A stretch of DNA of 60,844 nucleotides from Kutzneria sp. 744. Its GTDB lineage: Bacteria; Actinomycetota; Actinomycetes; Mycobacteriales; Pseudonocardiaceae. Below the pieces are notes generated by a model. It made no database searches. It was not told where the DNA came from and saw only the letters and a program-made list of their open reading frames with translations. The stretch covers positions 2,031,559 through 2,092,402 of the forward strand of contig NZ_KK037166.1 in assembly GCF_000568255.1 (NCBI RefSeq), written 5' to 3'. Below are positions 43,601-54,806 of the stretch, piece after piece; position 1 is the first letter of the stretch, and each line of letters starts with the position of its first letter. Both the position numbers and the translations under genes were made by a program.

Positions 43601-44208
43601 TCCGTGACGACGGCGACGAGGTCGCCGCGCACCTCGCCGCCGCCGACGAGCTGCCCATGCTCACGACCGCCGACCGCGAGAACTGCGACTTCCTGCTCAT
43701 GGCCGAAGCCCAGGCCGCCGAGCGCGATGGCCGCATCGACGAGGCCCTCATCGCCTTGGAACCCGTCCTGGATCCTCGCTACGCCCCCATGATGCTTCGC
43801 CACCAGTGGCTGCCCGACGTCGTTCGCCTTGCCCGGCAAGCCGATTCCCCTTCCGTCGTCGCCCGGGCCCTGGAGATCTGCGCCGGCGAGGCCTCCCGCG
43901 AGGCTCCCCCCGCCCGTGCCGCCGCCGCTTTGTTGCGCTGTAAGGGGTTGGCCGAGGGTGATCCGGCCCAGGTGGCCAAGGCCGTCGCCCACTACCGGAA
44001 TGTCGGCCGGCCGGTGGAATTGGCCCAGGCGCTGGAAGATCTCGCCGTCGTGCTGGCTTCGGCCGGCCGACGGGGCGAAGGTGAGGCGGCGTTGGCCGAG
44101 GCCGTCCGCCGCTACGAGGCCCTCGGCGCCGCCTGGCCGGCCCGGCGCGCCACGGCCCGTTTCGGCGGCCGCGCAGCGGAAGGCCCGGCGCAGCGCGACG
44201 TGGGTTAG
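40605..44208 (+). pseudogene. Second SARP-type regulator, interrupted by a 121-bp duplication/insertion
   Basis: A paralogue of the preceding gene: winged helix (LRVELLGPVLVRRDGDEHKL), BTAD domain, Walker A GEPGIGKS (317-324). After about 385 residues the frame is lost because bases 41662-41758 are repeated at 41783-41879 with 24 extra bases between. Removing exactly 121 bp gives one frame of 1160 residues, with Walker B LTLVADDIQWAD and helical repeats, but no LuxR HTH at the end, unlike its partner. As sequenced it yields a truncated SARP, and a second frame (41788-44208) holds the rest. GTG 40605 overlaps the preceding stop, so the two are coupled. Confidence 0.85.
41662..41879. repeat. 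97-bp direct repeat around a 24-bp scar
   Basis: Copies 41662-41758 and 41783-41879 are identical; the spacer 41759-41782 (ACCTTTGTCTCTTTATAGAG plus TGGA) is AT-rich, absent from the host protein and contains CTCT-TTAT-AGAG, a small inverted repeat. The arrangement looks like a long target duplication left after loss of an inserted element. Confidence 0.9.
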
Positions 44209-44272
44209 GCGTCGCCGCTTCGGCTGCACGAAAGGGAAACCGCCGCGGCACGACATCGGCTAGTCTCCGGTC

Positions 44273-45475
44273 ATGGGGGCGCCGAACACCACTCGCGACA
44301 CCGACTTCGCCAAGCTCTGGGCGGCGGCGTCGACCTCGCTTCTCGGCGACGGCATCCGCACCGCGGCGTTGCCGCTGCTCGCGGCGGCGCTGTCGCCGAC
44401 GGCGGCGGCCGTCAGCATCGTGACCTTCGCCGGCACGGTCCCGATCCTGCTGTTCACCCTGCTCGGTGGGGCGCTGGCCGACCGGCACGACCGCCGCAAC
44501 CTGATGTGGCGCATCGACCTGGTCCGCGGCCTGCTGGTCGCCGCCTTCGCCGTTTGGGTCCTGACGACCGCGCCGCCGCTGTGGGGCCTGATCGTCATGA
44601 CGTTCCTACTCGGCAGCGCCGGGGCCGTCTTCGACACCATCTCCGGCCCGTTCATCGCCGACCTGGTCGATCCCGACGACCTGGCCAAGGCCAACGGCCG
44701 CCTGCAGGCCGCGCAGCTGATCAGCTTCCAGTTCCTCGGGCCGCCGCTCGGCGCCGCCCTGTTCGCCCTCTCGGCCGGCGCGCCGCTGCTGGTCGACGCG
44801 GTGACGTTCGTTGCGGCGGCGGGACTGGTGTTCGCCATCCGCGCCCGACACGCGCCGGCCCGCGCCGAGGTGAACACCACCATCCGCGCCGACATCGCCG
44901 AGGGCGTGCGGTGGCTGTGGCGGCACAAGGGCCTGCGCCTGCTGGCGTTGGAGCTGGGTGTGGCCAACCTGGCCGTGCAGATGGCGCTGACCATGCTCGT
45001 GCTGCTGATCGTGAACACCCTGCACGCCCCGGCGGCGGTCTACGGGCTCGTGTTGGCGATCGGCGCGGTCGGCGGCATGCTCGGCGGCCTGGCCGGCGGC
45101 TGGGTCCGGCGGCACCTGCGGTTGGGCCCCGGTCTGGGCCTGGCCATCGGCATGATGGCCGTCGGCCTGCTCGTGGCGGGCGTCGCCTGGTCGATCCCGG
45201 TGGTCGCGGTCGGCTACACCGTCGGCTGCTTCGGCATCCTGCTGTGGAACGTGCAGGCGGTGGTGGTGCGCCAGCGGCTCACCCCGCGCGAGCTGATGGG
45301 CCGGGTCACCAGCGCCTACCGGCTCGTCGGCTGGGGCGCCGGACCGGTCGGCGCGGCGCTGAGCGGTGTGCTCGGCACGGTGCTCGACGTGCGAGCCCCC
45401 ATCATCATCGGCGGCGTGGTGCTGGCGCTGTCGCTGCTGCTCGTGCCGCGGCTCGGCGCGCTCGAACAGGCCTAA
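44273..45475 (+). CDS. MFS exporter (DHA3 type)
   Basis: A 400-residue, 12-helix transporter: [55 protein letters not shown] and [17 protein letters not shown] are typical of actinomycete drug/siderophore exporters. ATG 44273, 64 bases after the SARP2 stop on the same strand, so it may belong to the SARP transcription unit. The substrate is unknown. Confidence 0.88.
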   Translation: MGAPNTTRDTDFAKLWAAASTSLLGDGIRTAALPLLAAALSPTAAAVSIVTFAGTVPILLFTLLGGALADRHDRRNLMWRIDLVRGLLVAAFAVWVLTTAPPLWGLIVMTFLLGSAGAVFDTISGPFIADLVDPDDLAKANGRLQAAQLISFQFLGPPLGAALFALSAGAPLLVDAVTFVAAAGLVFAIRARHAPARAEVNTTIRADIAEGVRWLWRHKGLRLLALELGVANLAVQMALTMLVLLIVNTLHAPAAVYGLVLAIGAVGGMLGGLAGGWVRRHLRLGPGLGLAIGMMAVGLLVAGVAWSIPVVAVGYTVGCFGILLWNVQAVVVRQRLTPRELMGRVTSAYRLVGWGAGPVGAALSGVLGTVLDVRAPIIIGGVVLALSLLLVPRLGALEQA

Positions 45476-45642
45476 CAACCTTTTGTGTCAACCGTCACAT
45501 AGAGTCTGGCGTGTGCACTGTAGACGCTCCGCCATCCGGTGCATTTCCCGATCGAGATTCACGTGTGAACCGAAATGAGTCGCGGAACGGTCATTGTGAA
45601 CGAAGATGGAGTCGGGGGCCAGCGACACAGACGGGAGCCGTG

Positions 45643-47172
45643 ATGGGTCGGACACTGGGCGTGGTCACCGAGTCGGCCGCCGGCGAGACGCGGGTGGCCG
45701 CCACACCGGCGACCGTGCGCCAACTGGCCGCCCTCGGCTACGAGGTGCTCGTGGAGACCGGCGCCGGGGCGGCCGCGAGCTTCCCGGACGAGGCGTATGC
45801 GCAGGCCGGGGCCCGAATCGCCGGCCACGGCGAGGCCTGGGCGGGCGATGTCGTGATCAAGGTGAACCCGCCGACCGAGCCGGAGATCGAGGCGCTGCAC
45901 GACGGCGCGACGCTGATCGGCATGATCGGCCCGGCGTTACGGCCTGAATTGGTCCAGACCCTCTCCGAGCGCCCGATCACCGTGCTGGCGATGGACGCGG
46001 TGCCGCGGATCTCCCGCGCCCAGTCCCTGGACGTGCTCAGCTCCATGGCCAACATCGCCGGCTACCGGGCGGTGATCGAAGCGGCCAACGTCTTCGGCCG
46101 CTTCCTCATGGGCCAGGTCACGGCGGCGGGCAAGGTGCCGCCGGCCAAGGTCCTGGTGGCCGGGGCGGGTGTGGCCGGCCTGGCGGCGATCGCCGCGGCC
46201 AACAGCCTGGGCGCCGTCGTGCGGGCGACCGACCCGCGCGCGGAGGTGGCCGAGCAGGTGAAGTCGCTGGGCGGCGACTTCCTGGCCGTCAACGTCGAGC
46301 AGGAAGCCAGCACCGACGGCTACGCCAAGGCGACCTCGGAGGCGTACGACAGGCGCGCGGCGGAGATCTACGCCGAGCAGGCCCGGGATGTCGACATCAT
46401 CATCACCACGGCGCTCATCCCCGGCCGGCCCGCGCCGCGACTGCTGACCAAGGAGCACGTGGCCAGCATGCGGCCCGGCAGCGTGATCGTCGACATGGCA
46501 GCCGTGCAGGGCGGCAACGTCGAGGGCACCGTGGCCGGCGAAGTGGTGGTCACGGCCAACGGCGTGACGATCATCGGCTACACCGACCTCGCCGGCCGCC
46601 TGCCGGCCCAGGCCTCGCAGCTGTACGGCACGAACGTGGTGAACCTGCTCAAGCTGCTGACGCCGGGCAAGGACGGCGAAGTGGTGCTGGACTTCGAGGA
46701 CGTCGTGCTGCGCGGCGTGACCGTGGTCCGCGCCGGCGAGACGACCTGGCCGCCACCCAAGATCAGCGTCAGCGCGGCGCCACCGCAGCAGGCGGAGAAA
46801 ACGCCTGCGCCGCAGAAGAAGGACCAGCCGAAGCGGGCCCGGCACCTGGTGGTCGCCGTCGCGGCGATCGCACTGTTCCTGCTGGTCGGCTTCTCCCCCA
46901 ACGAGTTGATCGGCCACCTCACGGTGTTCGCGCTGTCCGTGGTGATCGGCTTCTACGTGATCGGCAACGTGCACCACGCCCTGCACACGCCGCTGATGTC
47001 GGTCACCAACGCCATTTCCGGCATCGTGGTGGTCGGCGCCCTGCTCCAGATCGGGCACAGCACGGTCGCCGTCACGGTGCTGTCCGCCGTGGCGGTGCTG
47101 TTGGCCAGTATCAACGTCTTCGGCGGATTCGCCGTCACCCGGCGCATGCTCAGCATGTTCTCGAGGAGCTGA
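45643..47172 (+). CDS. pntA: NAD(P) transhydrogenase subunit alpha
   Basis: Proton-translocating transhydrogenase, NAD(H)-binding subunit, in the fused E. coli-type form (509 aa). The signature [20 protein letters not shown] (122-141) and the nucleotide motif [11 protein letters not shown] (172-182) are complete, as is [15 protein letters not shown] Lys/Gln/Pro linker (about 395-410) leads to three or four membrane helices (about 414-502). With PntB it moves hydride from NADH to NADP+, driven by the proton gradient. ATG 45643 follows GGGAGCC. It is three bases before pntB. The 167 bases upstream are the likely promoter, but I could not settle its hexamers. Confidence 0.95.
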   Translation: MGRTLGVVTESAAGETRVAATPATVRQLAALGYEVLVETGAGAAASFPDEAYAQAGARIAGHGEAWAGDVVIKVNPPTEPEIEALHDGATLIGMIGPALRPELVQTLSERPITVLAMDAVPRISRAQSLDVLSSMANIAGYRAVIEAANVFGRFLMGQVTAAGKVPPAKVLVAGAGVAGLAAIAAANSLGAVVRATDPRAEVAEQVKSLGGDFLAVNVEQEASTDGYAKATSEAYDRRAAEIYAEQARDVDIIITTALIPGRPAPRLLTKEHVASMRPGSVIVDMAAVQGGNVEGTVAGEVVVTANGVTIIGYTDLAGRLPAQASQLYGTNVVNLLKLLTPGKDGEVVLDFEDVVLRGVTVVRAGETTWPPPKISVSAAPPQQAEKTPAPQKKDQPKRARHLVVAVAAIALFLLVGFSPNELIGHLTVFALSVVIGFYVIGNVHHALHTPLMSVTNAISGIVVVGALLQIGHSTVAVTVLSAVAVLLASINVFGGFAVTRRMLSMFSRS

Positions 47173-47175
47173 CCC

Positions 47176-48548
<1,373 letters not shown>

Positions 48549-48552
<4 letters not shown>

Positions 48553-49469
48553 CCTTCGGTGGCCCAGCTGGCGGTCCAGACGTCCTCGCGGCGGCTGGAC
48601 CGCCAGTTTTCGTCCAGGTGCCTACGCAATTCGGCCAGGCCGGGATGGTGGTTGTCGGCGCGCCAGATCAGCGAGTGCGGGTAGACCGGCGTCGGATCGC
48701 GCACCGGGATCAGGCGCAGGTCCTCGGCCCGGGTCAGCCGGATCACGGTGCCGAAGAAGGTCGCGAGCGACGGCGTGTCGGCGATCCGGTCCAGCATGTG
48801 CTCGGTGCCGAAGTTCGGCCCCTCGGCGTCGATGGACAGGTCGAACGCGGCGGCCAGTTCCTTGTAGTAGGCGCCCCATTCCGCGCCGGGCACGATGCCG
48901 GGAATCCAGATCCGTTGCCCCACAAGGTCTTCCGGCCTCAGCTCGGTCGCGGCGGCGAGTTCGTGACCCAGGCCGACCAGCAGGTGCAGCGGTTCGTTCT
49001 CGACGCGCATCGTGCGCACGCCCTCCGGCGGCGGGGACTGTTGCCCGCAGAACGCGGCGTCGACCTCGCCGGCCCGGACCGCCGCGGTGGCGGCGGTGCC
49101 GTTGGGCAGGGTGACCACCTCCAGCTCGAATTCCGGGTGCTGGCGGTGGAATTCCTGCACCAGGGCGGCACAGACCGAGCGGCGGCCGAGCACGTCGACG
49201 CGTAGCGGGCGGCCGCCCGGGCGGACGGCTGCCACGGCCCGGTCGGCCGCGTCCAGCAGGGCGCGGGCGTGCGGCAGGAAGGCCTGGCCGTCGGCGGTCA
49301 GCTGGATGCCGCGGGCGGTGCGGGTGAACAGGCGGACGCCGAGCTCCTTCTCCAGCGCGGCAATGCGCTTGGACACCGCCTGCTGGCTGATGCCCAGCTC
49401 GACGCCGGCCTCCTGGAGCTGGCCCTCTTCGGTCGCCACCACGAAGGTCCGCACGGCATTGAGGTCCAC
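48549..49469 (-). CDS. LysR-family regulator
   Basis: A 306-residue LTTR: winged HTH (1-60; [20 protein letters not shown]) and a two-lobed periplasmic-binding-like effector domain (90-295). GTG 49469. It is divergent from an MFS gene; ACAAC-N5-GTTGT between them is a candidate box. LysR regulators usually control the divergent gene, so the exporter rather than pntAB is the likely target. Confidence 0.9.
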
Positions 49470-49480
49470 GGCGCGAGGCT

Positions 49481-49495
49481 ACAACTCGCGGTTGT
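49481..49495. promoter_or_regulatory. Candidate LysR box
   Basis: ACAAC-TCGCG-GTTGT is a perfect inverted repeat midway between the LysR start (49469) and the MFS start (49553), in the usual place for an LTTR recognition site. Confidence 0.55.
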
Positions 49496-49552
49496 GGCTC
49501 GCCGGGTCGGGGTTGTTTGATCGTTCGGCCGGCAACCGAGAAGATCCTGGCC

Positions 49553-50788
49553 ATGGGTAGGGATTTCGCCTGGCTGTGGGCGGCTTTCACGGCCAGCACC
49601 GTCGGCACCTGGTTCGCGTTCGACGCTTTCCCGCTGGTGGCGATCCTGGTGCTGCACAGCACGCCGGCCGAGGTGTCGCTGCTGGCGGCGGCCGGGCTGG
49701 TGGTCGGGGCGCTGGCGGCGGTGCCGTTGGGGCCATGGGTCGAGTTCCGGCGCAAGCGGCCGGTGATGGTGGCGATGGACCTGCTGCGGTTCGCGGCGCT
49801 GTTGACGCTGCCGGCGGCGTATCTGTTGGGCGGCTTGACCTTCGGGCAGCTGGTGGCCGTGTCGGTGGTGGTCGCCACGGCCGACATCGTGTTCACGGCG
49901 GCCAGCGGGGCGTTCCTGAAATCGTTGGTGCCACGGGAGGATCTGCTTCAGGCCAACGGACGGTTCGAGGCCACGTCCTGGGCCGCGACCGCCGTCGGGC
50001 CGCCGACCGGCGGGCTGGCCATCGGCGTGTTCGGGCCGATGACGACGATCGTGGCCAATGCTCTGAGTTTCCTGGTGTCGGCGCTGGGAATTCGGGCCAT
50101 TCACGGTTCCGAGCCGGTGCCGAACGCGTCACGGAAGATCGGCTTCGGTGAGATCTTCGACGGATGGCGGCACATCGTGCGGCATCCGGTGTTGCAGCCG
50201 CTGTTCGTGAACGCCGCGCTGTACAACGGCTTGCTCATGGCGACGGCGCCGCTGTTAGCGGTGTTGATGCTGGGGGATCTCGGATTCACGCCGTGGCAGT
50301 ACGGCCTGGCGTTCGGGATTCCGTGCTTGGGCGGGCTCGTGGGCTCACGCCTGGCCCGTCCCCTGGTGCGGCGGATCGGGCCGGAGCGGGTGTTGTTCGC
50401 CAGCGGCGCGTTGCGGGCGGTGTGGGTGGTGGGGCTGGCTTTTGTCGGGCCGGGCCTGCCCGGGCTGCTGCTGGTGATCGGCGTCGAGTTCGGGATCATC
50501 GTGTGTTGCAGCGTTTACGCCCCGGTGTCGGCCACCGTGCGGCTGGAGAACTCCGCGGCCGACAACGTGGCCCGGGTCCTGTCGGCGTGGTCTGTGACCA
50601 CCAAGGTCAGCATCGCCGTGATGACCGCGCTGTGGGGCCTGCTGGCCAGCTGGATCGGGCCGCGCGAGGCCATCGCCGTGGCCGGCGTGCTGGCGCTCTG
50701 CACGCCGTTGACGCTGCGACGGCCTCAGAGGACGCGGGTGGCGTACGGCATGATCTCGCCCCAGCGCACCGGCACCACGCGGACGTAG
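49553..50788 (+). CDS. MFS exporter, divergent from LysR
   Basis: A 411-residue transporter with 10-12 helices: FAWLWAAFTASTVGTWFAFD, GPWVEFRRKRPVMVAMD (loop 2-3) and FLKSLVPREDLLQANGRFEA mark the DHA3 group. ATG 49553; a TTG at 49517 is possible but less likely. Its last 64 bases overlap the end of the NlpC/P60 gene on the other strand, so the C-terminal 20 residues (RTRVAYGMISPQRTGTTRT) may be an unselected run-on past an ancestral stop. Confidence 0.87.
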   Translation: MGRDFAWLWAAFTASTVGTWFAFDAFPLVAILVLHSTPAEVSLLAAAGLVVGALAAVPLGPWVEFRRKRPVMVAMDLLRFAALLTLPAAYLLGGLTFGQLVAVSVVVATADIVFTAASGAFLKSLVPREDLLQANGRFEATSWAATAVGPPTGGLAIGVFGPMTTIVANALSFLVSALGIRAIHGSEPVPNASRKIGFGEIFDGWRHIVRHPVLQPLFVNAALYNGLLMATAPLLAVLMLGDLGFTPWQYGLAFGIPCLGGLVGSRLARPLVRRIGPERVLFASGALRAVWVVGLAFVGPGLPGLLLVIGVEFGIIVCCSVYAPVSATVRLENSAADNVARVLSAWSVTTKVSIAVMTALWGLLASWIGPREAIAVAGVLALCTPLTLRRPQRTRVAYGMISPQRTGTTRT

Positions 50789-52041
50789 GCGCCGGAGTAG
50801 GGCGCCTCGATCATGCGGCCCCCGCCGACGTACATCGTGACGTGGTGGATGTTGCTGGGGTTGCCGTAGAAGAGCATGTCGCCCGGGGCCATCTGGGACA
50901 GCGGCACGTGCTGGCCCGCGTAGTACTGGTAGCCACTGTAGTGCGGCAGGTACACGCCGACGCCGGCGAAGGCGTAGACCATCAGCCCCGAGCAGTCGAA
51001 GCCGATCTTGTTGTAGTCGCCGTAGTAGTCGGCGTCGCCGCCGCCGTCGCTGATGCCGCGGCTGGGGCCGCTGGGCGTGCCGCCGCCCCAGGCGTACGGC
51101 ATGCCGAGCTCGGCCATCGCGCGGGCGATCACCGCCGCCGCCCGTCCCGCGGCCGCCACCGGCACCGGGCGGGGCGGCGGGGGCGGGCGGTTGGCCACCG
51201 GGCGGGAAGCCGCTGCCGCTGCCGCGGCGGCCGCCGCGGCTTCCTCTTCCTTCTTCTTCTCGGTCTGCCAGTCGTCGTAGCGCTGGCGCTGGGCCTGGAG
51301 GTCGGTGACGTTGGCCTGGGCCGCCGACAGCTGGGCGTCCATGTCCGACTTCGAGGACTGGAGCTGCTTCTCCTGCGCCGCCTCGCTCTGGCGGGCGGCC
51401 ACCGCCGCCGCCATCGCCGCGTCCACCTCGCGCTTGGCCGCGTCGGCCGCGTCCTGCTTCTCCTTGGCCACCTGCAACGACTTGCGGCTGGCCGAGTCCT
51501 TGTTGGCCCGGTCCACCTCGGCCCGCTGCGTCACGTCCATCGCCTTGAGCTCGGACTCGCTGACGGCGTTGAGCATCTGCACCCGGGCCAGCAGGTTGTC
51601 CGGGCTCGTCGCGTCGAACAGGGCCGAGAAGCCGCCGACCGCGCTGCCTTGGGAGAAGCTGGCCGCCGCGAAGTCGTCGAGGCGCCGGCGGGCGTCGTCC
51701 ATCGCCTTGGCCGCCGCGTCCGACTCCAGCTTGGCCGCGGCCGCCTCGTCACCGGCCTGCTTGGCCGCCGCCTGCGCGGTCTCCAGGTCCACCCGGGCCT
51801 TGTTGACCTCTTCCATCCGGGCTTCGACCTGGTCCTGTAGGTCGGCGAGCTTCGCGTCCGCCGCCGCCAGCTGGTTGCTCAGGTCCCCGACCTTCGCCGC
51901 CTTGTCCCGGACCGCGTCCTGGCCGGCGCTGATGTCGGTGTCCGACGGATTGTTCGGCGGCGGCGGCCCCGCGCTCCCCGGGCCGGCCGCGCCCACCAGG
52001 ACGGCAAGCACCACCCCGGCCAGCACCGTTGCTCGAACCAC
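50725..52041 (-). CDS. Secreted NlpC/P60 peptidoglycan hydrolase (RipA-like)
   Basis: A 438-residue cell-wall endopeptidase. A signal peptide (VVRATVLAGVVLAVLVGAAG) is followed by a long coiled coil (about 45-285, rich in Ala, Lys, Glu and Gln), an Ala run and a proline hinge (RPPPPPRP), then the NlpC/P60 domain. The catalytic residues are Cys350 (FDCSGL), His400 (HHVTMYVG) and Glu412 (MIEAP), the same Cys-His-Glu set as mycobacterial RipA, which cuts between D-Glu and meso-DAP. The coiled coil probably restrains the enzyme until cell division. GTG 52041 has GAGGAGG eight bases upstream. The region beyond the start holds the palindromic repeat. Confidence 0.92.
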   Translation of the reverse strand: MVRATVLAGVVLAVLVGAAGPGSAGPPPPNNPSDTDISAGQDAVRDKAAKVGDLSNQLAAADAKLADLQDQVEARMEEVNKARVDLETAQAAAKQAGDEAAAAKLESDAAAKAMDDARRRLDDFAAASFSQGSAVGGFSALFDATSPDNLLARVQMLNAVSESELKAMDVTQRAEVDRANKDSASRKSLQVAKEKQDAADAAKREVDAAMAAAVAARQSEAAQEKQLQSSKSDMDAQLSAAQANVTDLQAQRQRYDDWQTEKKKEEEAAAAAAAAAAASRPVANRPPPPPRPVPVAAAGRAAAVIARAMAELGMPYAWGGGTPSGPSRGISDGGGDADYYGDYNKIGFDCSGLMVYAFAGVGVYLPHYSGYQYYAGQHVPLSQMAPGDMLFYGNPSNIHHVTMYVGGGRMIEAPYSGAYVRVVPVRWGEIMPYATRVL

Positions 52042-52206
52042 CGCCGCACCTCCTCGCGAAGGCTGGTCCGTTCGGCGCAGCGCAGATGGGCCGAACGGCG
52101 TCAACCAGGCACGAGTCACTGTGCCACTCCCACCCCACCAGCGCCACACTTCCCGTGTAGAACTCACCCATCATCAGCCACACGTGTCACACCAATGGCC
52201 TAAAAT

Positions 52207-52433
52207 CCCCGCGAGTCACGCCCTCAAGCAGCACGAATGCCGTTTTCGGACACAACTATCCCCGTCACACCGCGAGTCCCGCTCTGGGGCAGTCATGAAA
52301 CCAATTCATGACTGCTGGAGAGCGGGACTCGCGGGGACGGAGAGCGGGTTTCGGTGTGACGCTGGGCGGGACTCGCGGGAGTGGGTGTGCCCGAAACCGA
52401 CATTCGGTGGGTCCGAGAGCGTGACTCGCGGGG
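52207..52433. repeat. Nested 227-bp palindromic intergenic repeat
   Basis: Outer arms CCCCGCGAGTCACGC (52207-52221) and its exact complement (52419-52433); middle arms GAATGCCGTTTTCGGACACA (52235-52254) against 52386-52405, 17 of 20 pairing; and a core hairpin 52270-52334 with a 16-bp outer stem (CCGCGAGTCCCGCTCT), a 4/4 bulge, a 10-bp inner stem (CAGTCATGAA) and a 5-base loop. The heptamer GCGAGTC occurs five times, two forward then three inverted. It fills the gap between the NlpC/P60 promoter side and the acyl-CoA ligase stop, so the core may also terminate transcription. Confidence 0.88.
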
Positions 52434-52434
52434 G

Positions 52435-53970
52435 TCAGTTGACCTGGCGGGTGTGGGCGGACCAGTAGGGGGCGCGGAGCTTGTACTTCTGGATCTTGCC
52501 GGTGGCGGTGCGGGGGATGGAGTCGCGGAACTCCACCGAGGTGGGGGCCTTGTAGCCGGCCAGGCGCTGCTTGCAGTGGGCGATCAGGTCGGCCTCGTCG
52601 ACCGAGGCGCCGTCGGCCAGGACGACGAGGGCCTTGATGGTCTCGCCCCACTTCTCGGAGGGCACGCCGATGACGGCGACCTCGGCGACGGCGGGGTGGC
52701 TGAACAGGCAGTCCTCTACCTCGATGGACGACACGTTCTCCCCGCCGGTGATGATGACGTCCTTGCGACGGTCGGAGATGACGACGTTGCCCTCCTCGTC
52801 GATGGAGCCGCCGTCGCCGGTGTGGAACCAGCCGTCCTCCAGGGCGTCGGCGGTGGCCTCGGGGTTCTGCCAGTAGCCGGCCAGCACGACGTTGGAGCGG
52901 GCTAGCACCTCGCCGCTGTCGGAGATGGCGATCCGCGCGCCGAGGGCGGGGCCGCCGGCCCGGGAGAGCTTGGCGGCGCGCTCCAGCGGCGGGAGATCCA
53001 GGTCCTCCGGCCGGGTCCGGTTGAACGTGAGCAGCGGGGAGGTCTCGGTCAGGCCGTAGATCTGGAGGAACTCCCAGCCCAGCTCGTCCTGCACGCGGGC
53101 GATGGTCCGGGTCGGCGGCGGGGCGCCGGCGCAGACGATGCGCACCTTGTCCCGGCCGGGGATCTCGCCGGTCCAGGTCTGGGCGGCGTCCAGCACGGCG
53201 TTCCACACGGCCGGGGCGCCGCACATCAGGGTCACGCCGTGGTCCTCGACCCGGCGCAGGATCTCGGCCCCGTCGACCTTGCGCAGCACGATGTGCCGGG
53301 CGCCGACGCCGGTCAGTCCGTAGGGCATGCCCCAGCCGTTGCAGTGGAACATCGGCAGGGTGTGCATGTACACGTCGCGTTCCCACGCCCGCGTGTGCAT
53401 CGCGAAAGTGACGGCGTTGGTCCAGATGTTCCGGTGCGTGAGCTGGACACCCTTGGGCCGCGCGGTGGTGCCGGAGGTGTAGTTGATCGTCGCGGTGGCG
53501 TCCTCGTCCGGCTCCGACCACGGCCGGGGCTCGACGTCCGGCAGCATCAGCTGCTCGGTCTCCGCGCCGAGCACGAACCGGTGCGGCGCGGTCACCGCCT
53601 TGAGCGACTCGTCCAGCTCGGGATCGACCAGCAGCACGGACGCGCCGCTGTGCTCGGCGATGTAGCCGATCTCGGCGGCGCTGAGCCGGAAGTTGACCGG
53701 CACGCAGACCCGTCCGCTGGCCGGCACGGCGAGCAGGAGTTCCATCAGCCGCGCGGAGTTGTGGCTGACGACGGCGACCCGCTCGCCCTCGCCGATGCCG
53801 AGCCGGTCCAGGCCGGCCTGCCAGGCGCGGACCCGCCCGGCCAACTCGCGGTAGGTGGTGGTGGCGACCGGATCGGCCGGCTGGGCCGGCTCGTCCACGA
53901 TCGCGACGCTGTCGGCGAGGACCGTCGCTGCACGGTCCAGGAAGTCACTGACGGTGAGTGGGACCCGCAT
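52435..53970 (-). CDS. Acyl-CoA ligase (AMP-binding, ANL superfamily)
   Basis: A 511-residue ATP-dependent acid:CoA ligase. Core motifs: INYTSGTTARPKGVQ (phosphate loop), YGLTETSPL, GDGGSIDEEGNVV, SDRRKDVIITGGENV and the catalytic Lys in TGKIQKYK. It first makes an acyl-AMP and then the acyl-CoA. Sequence style is that of medium/long-chain fatty-acid or aromatic acid ligases; the chain length cannot be told. ATG 53970 is the second of two adjacent starts. The stop abuts the palindromic repeat; 13 bases separate it from the sirtuin gene upstream on the same strand. Confidence 0.92.
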   Translation of the reverse strand: MRVPLTVSDFLDRAATVLADSVAIVDEPAQPADPVATTTYRELAGRVRAWQAGLDRLGIGEGERVAVVSHNSARLMELLLAVPASGRVCVPVNFRLSAAEIGYIAEHSGASVLLVDPELDESLKAVTAPHRFVLGAETEQLMLPDVEPRPWSEPDEDATATINYTSGTTARPKGVQLTHRNIWTNAVTFAMHTRAWERDVYMHTLPMFHCNGWGMPYGLTGVGARHIVLRKVDGAEILRRVEDHGVTLMCGAPAVWNAVLDAAQTWTGEIPGRDKVRIVCAGAPPPTRTIARVQDELGWEFLQIYGLTETSPLLTFNRTRPEDLDLPPLERAAKLSRAGGPALGARIAISDSGEVLARSNVVLAGYWQNPEATADALEDGWFHTGDGGSIDEEGNVVISDRRKDVIITGGENVSSIEVEDCLFSHPAVAEVAVIGVPSEKWGETIKALVVLADGASVDEADLIAHCKQRLAGYKAPTSVEFRDSIPRTATGKIQKYKLRAPYWSAHTRQVN

Positions 53971-53983
53971 CACAGCAGCCTAG

Positions 53984-54796
53984 CTACCAAGTGGCCGGAT
54001 CGCCCCACGTCGACAGGCGCCCCTTGGGCTCGATCGTTTCAGCGGCCACGAGCGCGGGCAGCGACTCGATCAGCGGCTCCCGCACCACCGCCGTCGCGAT
54101 GTCGTCGTAGGGGGTGGGCTCGGCGGTGCAGATCAGCACCTGCGCGCCGGCCTTGGCCGCCAGCCCGACCAGCCCGGCCGCCGGGTGCACGGTGAGCGAG
54201 GTGCCGGCGGCGAGGAACAGGTCGCAGTCCAGCGCCGCCCGCTGGGCTCGCCTCAGCACGTCCTGGTCGAGTTCCTGCCCGAACGAGATCGTCGCCGACT
54301 TGATGATCCCGCCGCACACCACGCACGGCGGATCGGCCTCGCCGGCGGCGACGCGGGCCAGGGCCTCGCTCATCGGGCGACGGTCGCCGCAGCTCAGGCA
54401 CTCCGTCTCGGTCAGCGACCCGTGCAGCTCCACGACCAGGTCCGGGCTGGAGCCGGCCCGCTGGTGCAGGCCGTCGATGTTCTGCGTCAGCAACGCCCGC
54501 AGCCGCCCCGAGTGCTCCAGGTCGACCAGCGCCCGGTGCGCCGCGTTGGGTTCGGCGGTCCAGGCCGGGTGCACCGCTCGGCTGCGCCAGGCCTGTTGGC
54601 GCACCTCGGGATCGGCCAGGTAGTCCGGCAGCGAGGACAGCCGCTGCGCCTCGGGATCCTTTGTCCACACGCCGTTCGGCCCGCGGAAGTCGGGAATGCC
54701 GGACGCCGTGGACACACCGGCCCCGGTGAGCACGGTGATGCGCCGGGCCCCGCCGATGATCCGCATCGCCTCCCGCATGCCTTCCTGGCCCTGCAT
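53984..54796 (-). CDS. Sir2-family NAD-dependent protein deacylase
   Basis: A 270-residue sirtuin that removes acyl groups from lysines at the cost of NAD. Motifs: TGAGVSTASGIPDFRG (24-39), QNIDGLHQRAG (105-115), catalytic H125 in ELHGS and the zinc cysteines C133, C136, C158 and C161. No class III Tyr/Arg pair (YxxR) is seen (there is W-R-S-R), so plain deacetylation is likely. Start ATG 54796 with AGGA upstream. The gene lies ten bases after an ABC ATPase gene and just before an acyl-CoA ligase; sirtuins commonly activate such ligases by deacetylating their catalytic Lys, so this pairing is meaningful. Confidence 0.92.
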   Translation of the reverse strand: MQGQEGMREAMRIIGGARRITVLTGAGVSTASGIPDFRGPNGVWTKDPEAQRLSSLPDYLADPEVRQQAWRSRAVHPAWTAEPNAAHRALVDLEHSGRLRALLTQNIDGLHQRAGSSPDLVVELHGSLTETECLSCGDRRPMSEALARVAAGEADPPCVVCGGIIKSATISFGQELDQDVLRRAQRAALDCDLFLAAGTSLTVHPAAGLVGLAAKAGAQVLICTAEPTPYDDIATAVVREPLIESLPALVAAETIEPKGRLSTWGDPATW

Positions 54797-54806
54797 ACAT
54801 TCCTGA

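Noticed and set aside
44506-47172. One 888-codon frame spanning the MFS gene and pntA
   Set aside because: The first part is an out-of-frame shadow of the MFS gene; pntA proper begins at ATG 45643.
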